Of a stretch of DNA of 64,000 bases, positions 10,141-18,169 are shown in pieces. Under the pieces are notes generated by a model. That model searched no databases, was not told where the DNA came from, and saw only the letters and a program-made list of their open reading frames with translations. Origin of the DNA: Cribrihabitans_A neustonicus (GTDB lineage Bacteria > Pseudomonadota > Alphaproteobacteria > Rhodobacterales > Rhodobacteraceae); contig NZ_JBMERQ010000001.1 of the NCBI RefSeq assembly GCF_048820895.1, positions 992,001-1,056,000 on the forward strand, given 5' to 3'. Made by a program: the position numbers and the translations under genes. Positions within the stretch are counted from its first letter, which is position 1; each line of letters opens with the position of its first letter.

Positions 10141-10404
10141 TCAGCTGTTCCTGAGCGCCTCGATCAGCTCGTCCTTGTTCATGTCCGAGCGCCCCTCGAT
10201 CTCCAGCTCCTGGGCGCGCGCGTACAATTCGTCCTTGGTCCATTCCTCGTAGGGCGGCTGCTTGCCGCCCTTTTTCGAGGGAGACTGGCTGCTGCTGGCC
10301 TGGGCATTGGCGATCCGGGCGGCCTTCTGCTTGGACGCACCGTCCTCGCGCAGGCTTTCGTAGGTCTCGTCGTCCTTGATCGACGGTCCGTGGTCCTTGG
10401 TCAT
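10141..10404 (-). CDS. DUF7218 / Rho-N-like small basic protein
   Basis: An 87-residue soluble protein. Residues 1-35 (GPSIKDDETYESLREDGASK) match small stress-associated proteins now placed in DUF7218, followed by a low-complexity SSSQSPSKKGGKQPP linker. The C-terminal 35 residues (WTKDELYARAQELEIEGRSD plus NKDELIEALRNS) look like a Rho termination factor N-terminal / SAP-like helix-extension-helix that may bind nucleic acid. It sits between a DUF6497-type gene and the methyltransferase gene, same strand. Proteins of this kind are often annotated as Rho termination factor, but a transcription-termination role is not shown. Confidence 0.75.
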   Translation of the reverse strand: MTKDHGPSIKDDETYESLREDGASKQKAARIANAQASSSQSPSKKGGKQPPYEEWTKDELYARAQELEIEGRSDMNKDELIEALRNS

Positions 10405-10485
10405 AGCGTCCTCCTTTTCTGGAGAACAACCGGCCCAGCGTCCTGGTTCCCGCCCGATCCGGAAGATGCGGCCTGTCCGCCTGTG

Positions 10486-10953
10486 TCATAGCCACCTCCG
10501 CGTCTTTGCGAGATAATCCCGGTAGGCCTGACCGAAGCGGCTGGTGAGATAGGCCTCCTCGCGCAGCACCACGCCGAAATGCAAAAAGGCCCAGACTCCG
10601 AGCGCGCCCGGAAGCGCCCAATCGAGGGAAAAGGTCAGCGCCAGCCCGATCTGAAACAGTACCATCCCCAGATACATCGGATTCCGGGAGACCCGGAAAG
10701 GACCGCCGCGCACCAGAGCGAGCGCCGGCCGGCGCGGATCCACGTTGGTTTCAGCCGCTTGGAAAGCGCGCACTCCGGACCAGGCCAGCAGCCCCGCCCC
10801 GCCCAGCACGGCGATGCCCGGCAACAGGATTGCCGGGCTGCCCGCCGCGGGCAGGAGGCCCAGCGGCACCGCCCACTCCAGCGCCACTGCCAGAAGAGGC
10901 GCAGCCACCGACACGGCCGGCGGGTAGACAGCTATGTTCGGCGCGCGTTCCAT
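10486..10953 (-). CDS. isoprenylcysteine carboxyl methyltransferase (ICMT)-like membrane protein
   Basis: A 155-residue membrane protein with about four hydrophobic segments. It carries the family hallmarks of ICMT/PEMT-like methyltransferases: TNVDPRRPALALVRGGPFRV, then SRNPMYLGM (about 100-108), a conserved Glu in LREEAYL, and the C-terminal RFGQAYRDYLAKTRRWL. Such proteins use S-adenosylmethionine to methylate small lipophilic acceptors; the bacterial substrate is generally unknown. It begins seven bases after the pccB stop codon, so it is very probably translated from the pccB transcript, which is a curious partner for a carboxylase. Confidence 0.85.
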   Translation of the reverse strand: MERAPNIAVYPPAVSVAAPLLAVALEWAVPLGLLPAAGSPAILLPGIAVLGGAGLLAWSGVRAFQAAETNVDPRRPALALVRGGPFRVSRNPMYLGMVLFQIGLALTFSLDWALPGALGVWAFLHFGVVLREEAYLTSRFGQAYRDYLAKTRRWL

Positions 10954-10960
10954 CAGCCTC

Positions 10961-12493
10961 TCACAGCGGAATGTTGTCGTGCTTCTTCCACGGGTTCTTC
11001 AGCTTCTTGTTGCGCAACGAAGCAAAAGCCCGGCTGACCCGTTTGCGGGTGGAATGCGGCATGATCACCTCGTCGATGAAGCCGCGCTCGGCCGCGACGA
11101 AGGGATTGGCGAAGCGGTCTTCGTATTCCTTGGTCTTGGCCGCGATCTTCTCGGGATCGTTCAGATCGGCGCGGTGGATGATCTCGGTCGCGCCCTTGGC
11201 GCCCATCACCGCGATCTCGGCGGTGGGCCAGGCGTAGTTGAAATCGCCGCGCAGGTGCTTGGAGGCCATCACGTCATAGGCGCCGCCATAGGCCTTGCGG
11301 GTGATCACGGTGACCTTCGGCACGGTGGCTTCGCCATAGGCAAACAGCAGCTTGGCGCCGTGCTTGATGACGCCGCCGTATTCCTGGGAGGTGCCCGGCA
11401 GGAAGCCCGGCACGTCGACGAAGGTCAGGATCGGGATCTCGAAACAGTCGCAGAAGCGCACGAAACGCGCGGCCTTGCGCGAGGAGTCGATGTCCAGGCA
11501 GCCCGCCAGTACCATCGGCTGGTTGGCGACAACGCCCACGGTCTGGCCTTCGAGACGGATGAAGCCGGTGATGATGTTCTTCGCGAAATCCTCCTGGATC
11601 TCGTAGAAATCACCCTCGTCCGCCACCTTGGTGATGAGTTCCTTCATGTCGTAGGGCGTGTTCGGGTTTTCCGGGATCAGCGTGTCGAGGCTGTCCTCCA
11701 GGCGGCCCGGCTCGTCAAAGAAGGGGCGCACCGGCGGCTTTTCGCGGTTGTTGAGCGGCAGGAAGTCGACCAGGCGGCGGACTTCGGCCAGCGCTTCGAC
11801 GTCGTTTTCAAAGGCGCCGTCGGCAACGGAGGATTTCTTGGTGTGGGTGGAGGCACCGCCGAGTTCCTCGGCCGTCACCACCTCGTTGGTCACCGTCTTC
11901 ACCACGTCGGGGCCGGTCACGAACATGTAGGAGGTGTCCTTCACCATGAAGATGAAGTCGGTCATCGCGGGGGAATAGACCGCGCCGCCCGCACAGGGCC
12001 CCATAATCACCGAGATCTGCGGCACCACGCCGGAGGCCATGATGTTGCGCTGGAACACCTCGGCATAGCCTGCAAGCGAAGCAACGCCTTCCTGGATGCG
12101 CGCGCCGCCGGAATCATTGATGCCGATCACCGGCGCGCCGTTCTGCACCGCCATGTCCATGATCTTGCAGATCTTCTGGGCGTGGGTTTCGCTGAGCGAG
12201 CCGCCGAAGACGGTGAAGTCCTGGGAGAACACATAGACCATGCGGCCGTTGATGGTGCCCCAGCCGGTCACCACGCCATCGCCCGCGGGGCGCTGCTCCT
12301 GCATCGAGAAATCGGTGCAGCGGTGGGAGACGAACATGTCGAACTCCTCGAAGCTGCCCTCGTCCAGCAGAAGCTCGATCCGTTCGCGCGCTGTCAGCTT
12401 GCCGCGCCCGTGCTGCGCGTCGATGCGGCGCTGTCCGCCGCCCAGCCGCGCGTCCTGGCGGCGTTCCTCCAGCTCGGAAAGGATATCTTTCAT
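10961..12493 (-). CDS. pccB: propionyl-CoA carboxylase, carboxyltransferase beta subunit
   Basis: The 510-residue subunit transfers CO2 from carboxybiotin on PccA to propionyl-CoA. Both crotonase-like carboxyltransferase halves are present, including the oxyanion-hole glycines INDSGGARIQEGVASLAGY (about 145-165) and GVIKHGAKLLFAY with AYGGAYDVMASKHLRGD in the second half. Length and motifs agree with PccB rather than acetyl-CoA carboxylase. The ATG at 12493 matches the conserved N-terminus MKDILSELEERR; the upstream in-frame sequence is promoter. TTTGCAAA boxes lie 66-93 bases before it, and the divergent cluster encodes a ScfR-type regulator, suggesting acyl-CoA-dependent control. Confidence 0.97.
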   Translation of the reverse strand: MKDILSELEERRQDARLGGGQRRIDAQHGRGKLTARERIELLLDEGSFEEFDMFVSHRCTDFSMQEQRPAGDGVVTGWGTINGRMVYVFSQDFTVFGGSLSETHAQKICKIMDMAVQNGAPVIGINDSGGARIQEGVASLAGYAEVFQRNIMASGVVPQISVIMGPCAGGAVYSPAMTDFIFMVKDTSYMFVTGPDVVKTVTNEVVTAEELGGASTHTKKSSVADGAFENDVEALAEVRRLVDFLPLNNREKPPVRPFFDEPGRLEDSLDTLIPENPNTPYDMKELITKVADEGDFYEIQEDFAKNIITGFIRLEGQTVGVVANQPMVLAGCLDIDSSRKAARFVRFCDCFEIPILTFVDVPGFLPGTSQEYGGVIKHGAKLLFAYGEATVPKVTVITRKAYGGAYDVMASKHLRGDFNYAWPTAEIAVMGAKGATEIIHRADLNDPEKIAAKTKEYEDRFANPFVAAERGFIDEVIMPHSTRKRVSRAFASLRNKKLKNPWKKHDNIPL

Positions 12494-12558
12494 GGCACAT
12501 GTCCCCTGTAGATTTCGGGGCGACCATATCTTGCGGGTGCAGAAAGCCAAAGGCAATA

Positions 12559-12585
12559 TTCGCAAATTTGCAAATACTATGCATA
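12559..12585. promoter_or_regulatory. candidate ScfR/PccR operator at the pccB promoter
   Basis: TTCGCAAA (12559-12566) abuts a perfect TTTGCAAA palindrome (12567-12574), followed after three bases by TATGCATA (12578-12585), a 6-of-8 match. TTTGCAAA is the element I recall for PccR of Rhodobacter sphaeroides. It sits 74 bases upstream of the pccB ATG. The spacing is not identical to the reported arrangement. Confidence 0.65.
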
Positions 12586-12689
12586 GATCGCGTGCAAACA
12601 TGGAAATGAGCAAACTCCACGCGCGGCACACTCCCGGCGCGGTGCAACCGGCGATGGACATGGACGTAAGGCTGCTCTAAGCGGTTTGT

Positions 12690-13901
12690 ATGTCCACATA
12701 TAATGCCCGCCTGACCGGCCACCGCAGCCCGCCGCGCATCTTCACGCTGATCCTACTTGCGGGGCTGTCGGCGCTTGGCATGAACATCTTCCTGCCCTCG
12801 CTGCCGGGGATGGCGGAGTATTTCCAGGCCGATTACCGGCTGATGCAATTGTCGGTGGCGCTATACCTTGCAGTCAACGCTGTGGTGCAGATCCTGGTCG
12901 GGCCGGTCTCCGACCAGATGGGCCGCCGCCCGGTGCTGCTCGCCAGTATGGTGCTGTTCCTGCTCGCAACGCTCGGCTGCATCTATGCCCCCAGCGCCGA
13001 GGTGTTCCTGCTGTTCCGCATGGGCCAGGCGGTGGTGGCGGCCACCATGGTGCTGAGCCGTGCGGCTGTGCGCGACATGTATGACACCGACCGTGCCGCC
13101 AGCATGATCGGCTATGTCACTATGGGCATGGCGGTGGTGCCGATGATCGGCCCGGCCATCGGCGGCGTGCTGGACCAGTGGCTGGGCTGGACCGCCAACT
13201 TCTGGATGCTGTTTGCGGTGGGGGCGCTCACGCTCGCCATCACCTACGCCGATTTCGGCGAAACTGCGCACAAGAGCGGCAAGACTCTGGCGGCGCAGTT
13301 CCGCGAATACCCCGAACTGTTCCGCTCGCCGCGGTTCTGGGGCTATTCGCTGGCCTCAGGGCTCGCCTCGGGCGCCTTCTTTGCCTATCTGGGCGGCGCG
13401 CCCTTTGTCGGCAGTGAGGTCTACGGGCTGAACACGGCCGAGCTCGGCATCTATTTCTCGGCCCCGGCGGTGGGCTATTTCGCGGGCAACTTCCTTTCCG
13501 GCCGTTACTCCACCCGCATGGGCGTGAACTGGATGGTGCTCTGGGGCTGTGTCGTCAACGGCGCCGGCGTCGCGCTATCCCTGGTCATCGCGGCAGCGGG
13601 GCTCGATACGGTGCTCACCTTCTTCGGGCTCATGTGTTTTGTCGGGCTTGGCAACGGCATGGCGATCCCCAACGCCACAGCGGGCGCGATCTCGGTGCGT
13701 CCGCACCTGGCGGGCACCGCCTCCGGCCTCAGCGGCGCCATCATGATCGGCGGCGGCGCCGGGCTCAGCGCCTTTGCCGGCTGGCTCCTGGTGCCGGGCT
13801 CCACCGCGGTGCCGCTGCTGCTCATCATGCTCGCCACTGCAGTGCTGGGGCTTGCCGCGATCCTGCTGGTGGTCTGGCGGGAAAGGCAGCTTCACACCTG
13901 A
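12690..13901 (+). CDS. Bcr/CflA-family MFS drug efflux transporter
   Basis: A 403-residue, 12-segment transporter. The first helix with LGMNIFLPSLPGMAEYF and the loop GPVSDQMGRRPVLL (motif A, about 71-84) followed by AVVAATMVLSRAAVRDMYD are typical of the Bcr/CflA drug:proton antiporter subfamily in the inner membrane. Substrate is unknown; bicyclomycin, chloramphenicol or sulfonamide efflux is known in the family only. It is divergent from pccB and lies 64 bases before the ScfR gene on the same strand, so it may share acyl-CoA-linked control. The ATG lacks a strong ribosome binding site. Confidence 0.9.
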   Translation: MSTYNARLTGHRSPPRIFTLILLAGLSALGMNIFLPSLPGMAEYFQADYRLMQLSVALYLAVNAVVQILVGPVSDQMGRRPVLLASMVLFLLATLGCIYAPSAEVFLLFRMGQAVVAATMVLSRAAVRDMYDTDRAASMIGYVTMGMAVVPMIGPAIGGVLDQWLGWTANFWMLFAVGALTLAITYADFGETAHKSGKTLAAQFREYPELFRSPRFWGYSLASGLASGAFFAYLGGAPFVGSEVYGLNTAELGIYFSAPAVGYFAGNFLSGRYSTRMGVNWMVLWGCVVNGAGVALSLVIAAAGLDTVLTFFGLMCFVGLGNGMAIPNATAGAISVRPHLAGTASGLSGAIMIGGGAGLSAFAGWLLVPGSTAVPLLLIMLATAVLGLAAILLVVWRERQLHT

Positions 13902-13917
13902 CGCTTGCAGCCGCGGA

Positions 13918-13955
13918 TTTGCAACTATACGGTCCGTCCGACTGGTATTTGCAAA
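13918..13955. promoter_or_regulatory. TTTGCAAA-type boxes in front of the ScfR gene
   Basis: TTTGCAAC (13918-13925) and the perfect palindrome TTTGCAAA (13948-13955) lie within 50 bases of the regulator ATG at 13966; their centres are 30 bases apart, near three helical turns. They resemble the box at pccB, so the regulator may control itself. Confidence 0.6.
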
Positions 13956-13965
13956 GGCACGCCCG

Positions 13966-15354
13966 ATGGCCACCCAGAAACTCTATGCCGGGGCCAAGCT
14001 GCGCGAGATGCGCACCCGGCTGGCGCTGACGCAGAAGGATTTCGCCGCCAAACTTGGTGTTTCCCTGCCCTATCTGAACCAGATGGAGAACAACAACCGC
14101 CCGGTCTCGACCACCGTGGTGCTGGCCTTGGCGCAGGAGTTCGGCATGGACGTGACCGAGCTCAGCACGGGCGACAGCGAGCGCCTCGTGAGCGACATGC
14201 GCGAGGCGATGGCCGATCCGGTCTTCGCCGATGACGCGCCCCCGCTCGCGGATCTGCGGCTCACCGCTTCCAACGCGCCCGCGCTCGCCCGGGCCTTCCT
14301 GACCCTGCACCGCGCCTACCGGCAGACCCACGAGCGGCTCGCTTCTTTGGACGAGGCGCTGGGGCGTGAAGATGCCCGCATCCAGGCAAGCCCATGGGAG
14401 GAAGTGCGGGACTTCTTCCACTACTGCGACAACTACATCGATGCGGTGGACCGCGCCGCCGAGCACTTCGCCGATGTGCCCGACATCCGCGCCGCCGCCG
14501 TCGCGGCTCTGGAAGCCTGCGGCGTCAGCCTGCAACAGAGCGAGATGACCGGCCTGCGCCGCTTTGATGCGGAGACGCGCACGCTGCACCTCTCCAACCG
14601 CTCGGCGCCGCAGACGCAGCTGTTCCAGATGCTGTTGCAGGTGGCACTCCTGCGGCAGAACAAGCTTCTGGAGGCGACGCTCGACTTTGCCCGCTTCCAG
14701 AGCGATGAGGCCCGCGCCATTGCCAAGATCGGACTTGCCAACTACTTCGCGGGCGCCGCGCTGATGCCATACCGCCGCTTCCTGGAGGCCGCGCAGGAGT
14801 GCCGCCACGACCTGGAGCTGCTGGCGACCCGCTTCACCGCGTCGATCGAGCAGGTGGCGCATAGGCTCTCCACCCTGCAGCGGCCCGGCGCCAAAGGTGT
14901 GCCCTTCTTCTTCGTGCGGGTGGATCAGGCCGGCACGATCACCAAGCGGCACTCCGCCACGCGGCTGCAGTTTGCCCGCTTCGGCGGTGCGTGCCCCTTA
15001 TGGAACGTGCACCGCGCGTTTGAGACCCCTGGCCGCTTCCTGCGCCAGCTGGCGGAGACGCCAGACGGGGTGCGCTACATTTCGCTCGCCCGAGATGTCT
15101 CTAAACCGGGCGGTTCCTTCGGCTCCCCGGTGCGCCGCTACGCGATCGCGCTGGGGTGCGAGGTGCGCCACGCGGATGCGCTGGTCTATGCCGACGGGCT
15201 CGACGTGAAGAACGACAGCGCCTACGAGCCGATCGGCATCTCCTGCCGCATCTGCGAACGCCGGGACTGCCACCAGCGCTCGGTGCCGCCGCTCGAACGG
15301 CGGCTCACCATCGATACCGACCAGCGCGGCGTGCTGCCTTATGAGGTGAGCTGA
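13966..15354 (+). CDS. short-chain fatty acyl-CoA regulator (ScfR/PccR family)
   Basis: A 462-residue transcription factor. Residues 9-62 form an XRE-type helix-turn-helix (AGAKLREMRTRLALTQKDFA then LPYLNQMENNNRPVS). The central part is the helical IrrE/DUF955-like acyl-regulator region, and the C-terminus has the cysteine cluster C427-x2-C430-x4-C435-H typical of this family (form: CRxCxRxxCxQR). PccR of Rhodobacter sphaeroides, the best known member, activates propionyl-CoA genes in response to the acyl-CoA. Adjacency to pccB and matching TTTGCAAA boxes suggest the same role. The ATG at 13966 is chosen because the conserved HTH starts directly after it. Confidence 0.92.
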   Translation: MATQKLYAGAKLREMRTRLALTQKDFAAKLGVSLPYLNQMENNNRPVSTTVVLALAQEFGMDVTELSTGDSERLVSDMREAMADPVFADDAPPLADLRLTASNAPALARAFLTLHRAYRQTHERLASLDEALGREDARIQASPWEEVRDFFHYCDNYIDAVDRAAEHFADVPDIRAAAVAALEACGVSLQQSEMTGLRRFDAETRTLHLSNRSAPQTQLFQMLLQVALLRQNKLLEATLDFARFQSDEARAIAKIGLANYFAGAALMPYRRFLEAAQECRHDLELLATRFTASIEQVAHRLSTLQRPGAKGVPFFFVRVDQAGTITKRHSATRLQFARFGGACPLWNVHRAFETPGRFLRQLAETPDGVRYISLARDVSKPGGSFGSPVRRYAIALGCEVRHADALVYADGLDVKNDSAYEPIGISCRICERRDCHQRSVPPLERRLTIDTDQRGVLPYEVS

Positions 15355-15446
15355 CTGCCTGCCCCTTTTGCAGGCGTTCTGTAAGGAATCTGCCGAGGGC
15401 GGTCGAAGATCCCAGGCTTCGCGCCGGGCAGCGGAAGGACAGAAAG

Positions 15447-15941
15447 ATGCAGGTTCGGGTAGCCGGTGAAGCGGAAGCAGAGGAGATCGAGGCGCTGCTC
15501 GGGCGCTGTTACCCGGTGCTGATGGCGCCGGCTCACGCGCCGCAGGTGCTGGCGCGCGCCCTGCCCATGATGACCCGCGCCAATAGGGGGCTGCTGGCGT
15601 CCGACACCTATTATGCCGCGGTGGAGAACGGCCGGATCACCGGGTGCGGCGGCTGGACCCTGACCCAGCCGGGAAGCGGCGTGCAGGAGCCCGGGCTGGC
15701 ACATATCCGCCATTTCGCCACCGATCCGGGCTGCTGCGGCCGGGGAATCGGCCGCGCCCTGTTCGAACGCTGCCGCGCCGAAGCCGCGAAGACAGGCGCG
15801 GTACGGCTGCAGGTCTTGTCCAGCCTCAACGCCGAACCCTTTTATGCCCGCATGGGGATGGCGCGCATCGAGACGGTCAGCCTCCCCCTCGGCGGAGGCG
15901 GGTTTCCGGCAGTGCCAATGGAAATGCCGCTGGGCCGGTAA
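15447..15941 (+). CDS. GNAT-family N-acetyltransferase
   Basis: A 164-residue cytoplasmic acetyltransferase of unknown substrate. It shows the GNAT fold from the first strand (MQVRVAGEAEAEEIEALLGR) to motif A, HIRHFATDPGCCGRGIGRAL (about 87-106), where the CGRGIGRAL segment is the acetyl-CoA pyrophosphate loop, and a C-terminal FYARMGMARIE. Two adjacent cysteines inside motif A are unusual but also occur in neighbours of the family. It is a single gene downstream of the ScfR gene by 92 bases, with no apparent link to it. Start supported by a GGAAGGA site. Confidence 0.88.
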   Translation: MQVRVAGEAEAEEIEALLGRCYPVLMAPAHAPQVLARALPMMTRANRGLLASDTYYAAVENGRITGCGGWTLTQPGSGVQEPGLAHIRHFATDPGCCGRGIGRALFERCRAEAAKTGAVRLQVLSSLNAEPFYARMGMARIETVSLPLGGGGFPAVPMEMPLGR

Positions 15942-16296
15942 CGGCGCCGGGCGGGCTGCCCGCGGGGCGGCACCGGCCGGCCGGGCTCGTGGAAACGCCG
16001 GCAGAATAGCCGGCCCCCGTATTGACTGCCGGGTCCGGCCTGGCCAATGTCCGTTGGCTCCGCAGCTGCACGATATCGCCTTCAACAGACTAAAGCCGGG
16101 AATTCTTCGGCCAGCTCATGCGGGGTGCCGGACAACTGTTCGCTCCTTATGCCTAGACTCGCCCCACCCTGGACAACCCCGCGGGCGGCCGCCTCGGTGC
16201 GCATCAAAAATAGGCGTCACCGCATTGTTTCCACGCCAGAAAGCATAACGCCCGCCGGGACTGCCGGCAGGCGGTGCCAGGAGCAGCCCTCGGATC
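15942..16296. other. 355-bp convergent gap without recognisable gene
   Basis: Lies between the GNAT gene (+) and betA (-). The only structure I note is GCCGGC repeated around AGAATA (15997-16002 and 16009-16014), which can form a small hairpin, and a GC-rich stretch near 16248-16275. No frame in it has plausible protein composition. Confidence 0.5.
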
Positions 16297-17952
16297 TCAG
16301 CGTTGCGCTGTGCGCCACTCCGGATGAAACCAGGGCTCCGCATTCGAAGACGGCAGGCGGCGGCCGAGGATATGGTCGGCGGCCTTCTCGCCGGTCATGA
16401 TCGAGGGGCCGTTGAGGTTGCCGTTGGTGATCCGCGGGAAGATCGAACTGTCGGCGACCCGCAGGCCATCAACGCCGATCACCCGGCATTCGGGATCAAC
16501 CACGCTCGTCGGGTCATCGGCCGCCCCCATCTTGCAGGTGCCGCAGGGGTGATAGGCGCTCTCCACGTGTTCCTTGATGAAACCGTCAAGCTCATCGTCG
16601 CTTTGCACGGCATCGCCCGGCTGGATCTCGTGCTTCACGAAGGGCTGGAAGGCCTCCTGGGCGAAGATCTCGCGGGTGAGGCGGATGCAGGTGCGGAAAT
16701 CCTCCCAGTCCTTCTCGGTGCTCATGTAGTTGAACAGGATGCGCGGATCGTCCTTGGGATCGGCGGAGCGCAGGGTGACTTCCCCGCGCGAGGGCGAGCG
16801 CATCGGGCCGACATGGGCCTGGAAGCCGTGGCCCTCGGCCGCCGCCTGGCCATCGTAGCGCACCGCGATCGGCAGGAAGTGGTACTGGATATCCGGGTAG
16901 TCGACGCCGGGCTTCGAACGGATGAATGCCGCGCTTTCGAACTGGTTCGAGGCGCCGAGCCCAGTCTTGGTGAACAGCCACTGCGCGCCGATCAGCCCCT
17001 TGCCGAAGAGGTTCCAGTACTTGAACAGGGTAATCGGCTGCGAGCAGGCCATCTGCAAGTACAGCTCAAGGTGGTCCTGCAGGTTCTGCCCCACGCCGGG
17101 CCGGTCGGCGACGACATCGATGCCGTGTTCGGCGAGATGCGCCGCCGGGCCGATGCCCGAGAGCATCAGCAGCTTCGGCGAGTTCAGCGAGGAGGCAGAG
17201 ACAATCACCTCCGCGCGCGCCCGGATTACCTCCAGCTTGCCGCTGCGCTCGACCTCGACGCCGACGGCGCGGCCGTCCTCGATTACGATCCTGCGGGCAA
17301 AGGCGCGGATCAGGTCGCAGTTCTCCCGCTTCAGCGCAGGCTTCAGATAAGCATTGGCAGCGGACCAGCGGCGGCCCTTGTAGACCGTCATCTCCATCGG
17401 GCCGAAGCCTTCCTGCTGCTCGCCATTGTAGTCATGCGTGACCGGATAGCCCGCCTGGCGCCCGGCCTCGACAAAGGCTTCGTGCAGCGGGTTGTCGCGG
17501 GGCCCGCGCGAGATATGCAGCGGGCCGTCGGTGCCGCGCCAGTCCGGATCGCCGCCCTGGCCGCTGTCGTGCCAGGTCTCCATGCGTTTGAAATAGGGCA
17601 GCACGTCGGCATAGGACCAGCCCTGGGCGCCGGCCTCGGCCCAATGGTTGTAGTCGCCCGCATGGCCGCGCACGTAGACCATGCCATTGATCGAGGAGGA
17701 GCCCCCGACCACCTTGCCGCGCGGGCAGACCAGCCGGCGGCCGTCCAGATGCGGCTCCGGCTCGGTCTTGTAGCCCCAGTCATAGAGGCTCATGTTCATC
17801 GGGTAGCTCAGCGCAGCCGGCATCTGGATGAAGGGGCCCGCATCGGTGCCGCCGTGTTCGATCACCAGAACCGACTTGCCGGCTTCGCTCAGCCGGTAGG
17901 CCATGGCACAGCCCGCCGAGCCTGCACCGACAATCACATAATCCGCATTCAT
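16297..17952 (-). CDS. betA: choline dehydrogenase
   Basis: A 551-residue FAD flavoprotein of the GMC oxidoreductase family that oxidises choline to betaine aldehyde at the inner membrane. It has the N-terminal dinucleotide fold DYVIVGAGSAGCAMAYRLSE (residues 4-23), the GMC signature around RGKVVGGSSSINGMVYVRGH (about 84-103) and the C-terminal catalytic His in YHPCGTCKMG. The ATG at 17952 has a GGAGAG site at proper distance; a GTG one codon earlier is too close to it. It is the last gene of betTCBA and is separated from betB by 214 bases containing three hairpins. Confidence 0.95.
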   Translation of the reverse strand: MNADYVIVGAGSAGCAMAYRLSEAGKSVLVIEHGGTDAGPFIQMPAALSYPMNMSLYDWGYKTEPEPHLDGRRLVCPRGKVVGGSSSINGMVYVRGHAGDYNHWAEAGAQGWSYADVLPYFKRMETWHDSGQGGDPDWRGTDGPLHISRGPRDNPLHEAFVEAGRQAGYPVTHDYNGEQQEGFGPMEMTVYKGRRWSAANAYLKPALKRENCDLIRAFARRIVIEDGRAVGVEVERSGKLEVIRARAEVIVSASSLNSPKLLMLSGIGPAAHLAEHGIDVVADRPGVGQNLQDHLELYLQMACSQPITLFKYWNLFGKGLIGAQWLFTKTGLGASNQFESAAFIRSKPGVDYPDIQYHFLPIAVRYDGQAAAEGHGFQAHVGPMRSPSRGEVTLRSADPKDDPRILFNYMSTEKDWEDFRTCIRLTREIFAQEAFQPFVKHEIQPGDAVQSDDELDGFIKEHVESAYHPCGTCKMGAADDPTSVVDPECRVIGVDGLRVADSSIFPRITNGNLNGPSIMTGEKAADHILGRRLPSSNAEPWFHPEWRTAQR

Positions 17953-17977
17953 CACATCTCTCCATCGCGGATTCGGA

Positions 17978-18043
17978 ACGGGTCAAGGATGCCGAAGGCA
18001 CCGCGCCCTTGCGCGGCCTGTCCTTGAGGCGGTCCGAATCTGC
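17978..18043 (-). repeat. nested hairpin 3 of the betB-betA gap
   Basis: Outer arms GCGGATTCGGA / TCCGAATCTGC (17977-17987 and 18033-18043, one G-U pair), middle arms TCAAGGA / TCCTTGA (17993-17999, 18021-18027) and inner arms CCGCGC / GCGCGG (18001-18006, 18011-18016) fold into one long stem. It ends about 15 bases before the betA ribosome binding site. Confidence 0.75.
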
Positions 18044-18057
18044 CCCATCATTGGTCT

Positions 18058-18092
18058 GGTCCGCTGAGGACGCATCGCGCCCTCAGCGGACC
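18058..18092 (-). repeat. hairpin 2 of the betB-betA gap
   Basis: GGTCCGCTGAGG (18058-18069) and CCTCAGCGGACC (18081-18092) form a perfect 12-bp stem with an 11-base loop. No U-run follows on the transcribed strand. Confidence 0.85.
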
Positions 18093-18112
18093 TCTCAGCA
18101 AAAGCCCAACCT

Positions 18113-18169
18113 TGATTGCCCTTCCGGGCAACGGGGCGGGCGGGAGGGCGTTGCCCGGAAGGGCAATCA
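18113..18169 (-). repeat. hairpin 1 of the betB-betA gap, 21-bp perfect stem over the betB stop
   Basis: Arms 18113-18133 and 18149-18169 are exact reverse complements over 21 bases with a 15-base G-rich loop (C-rich in the transcript). The stem includes the betB stop codon (18167-18169). There is no U-run, so transcript protection, processing or attenuation is more likely than intrinsic termination. Confidence 0.9.
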
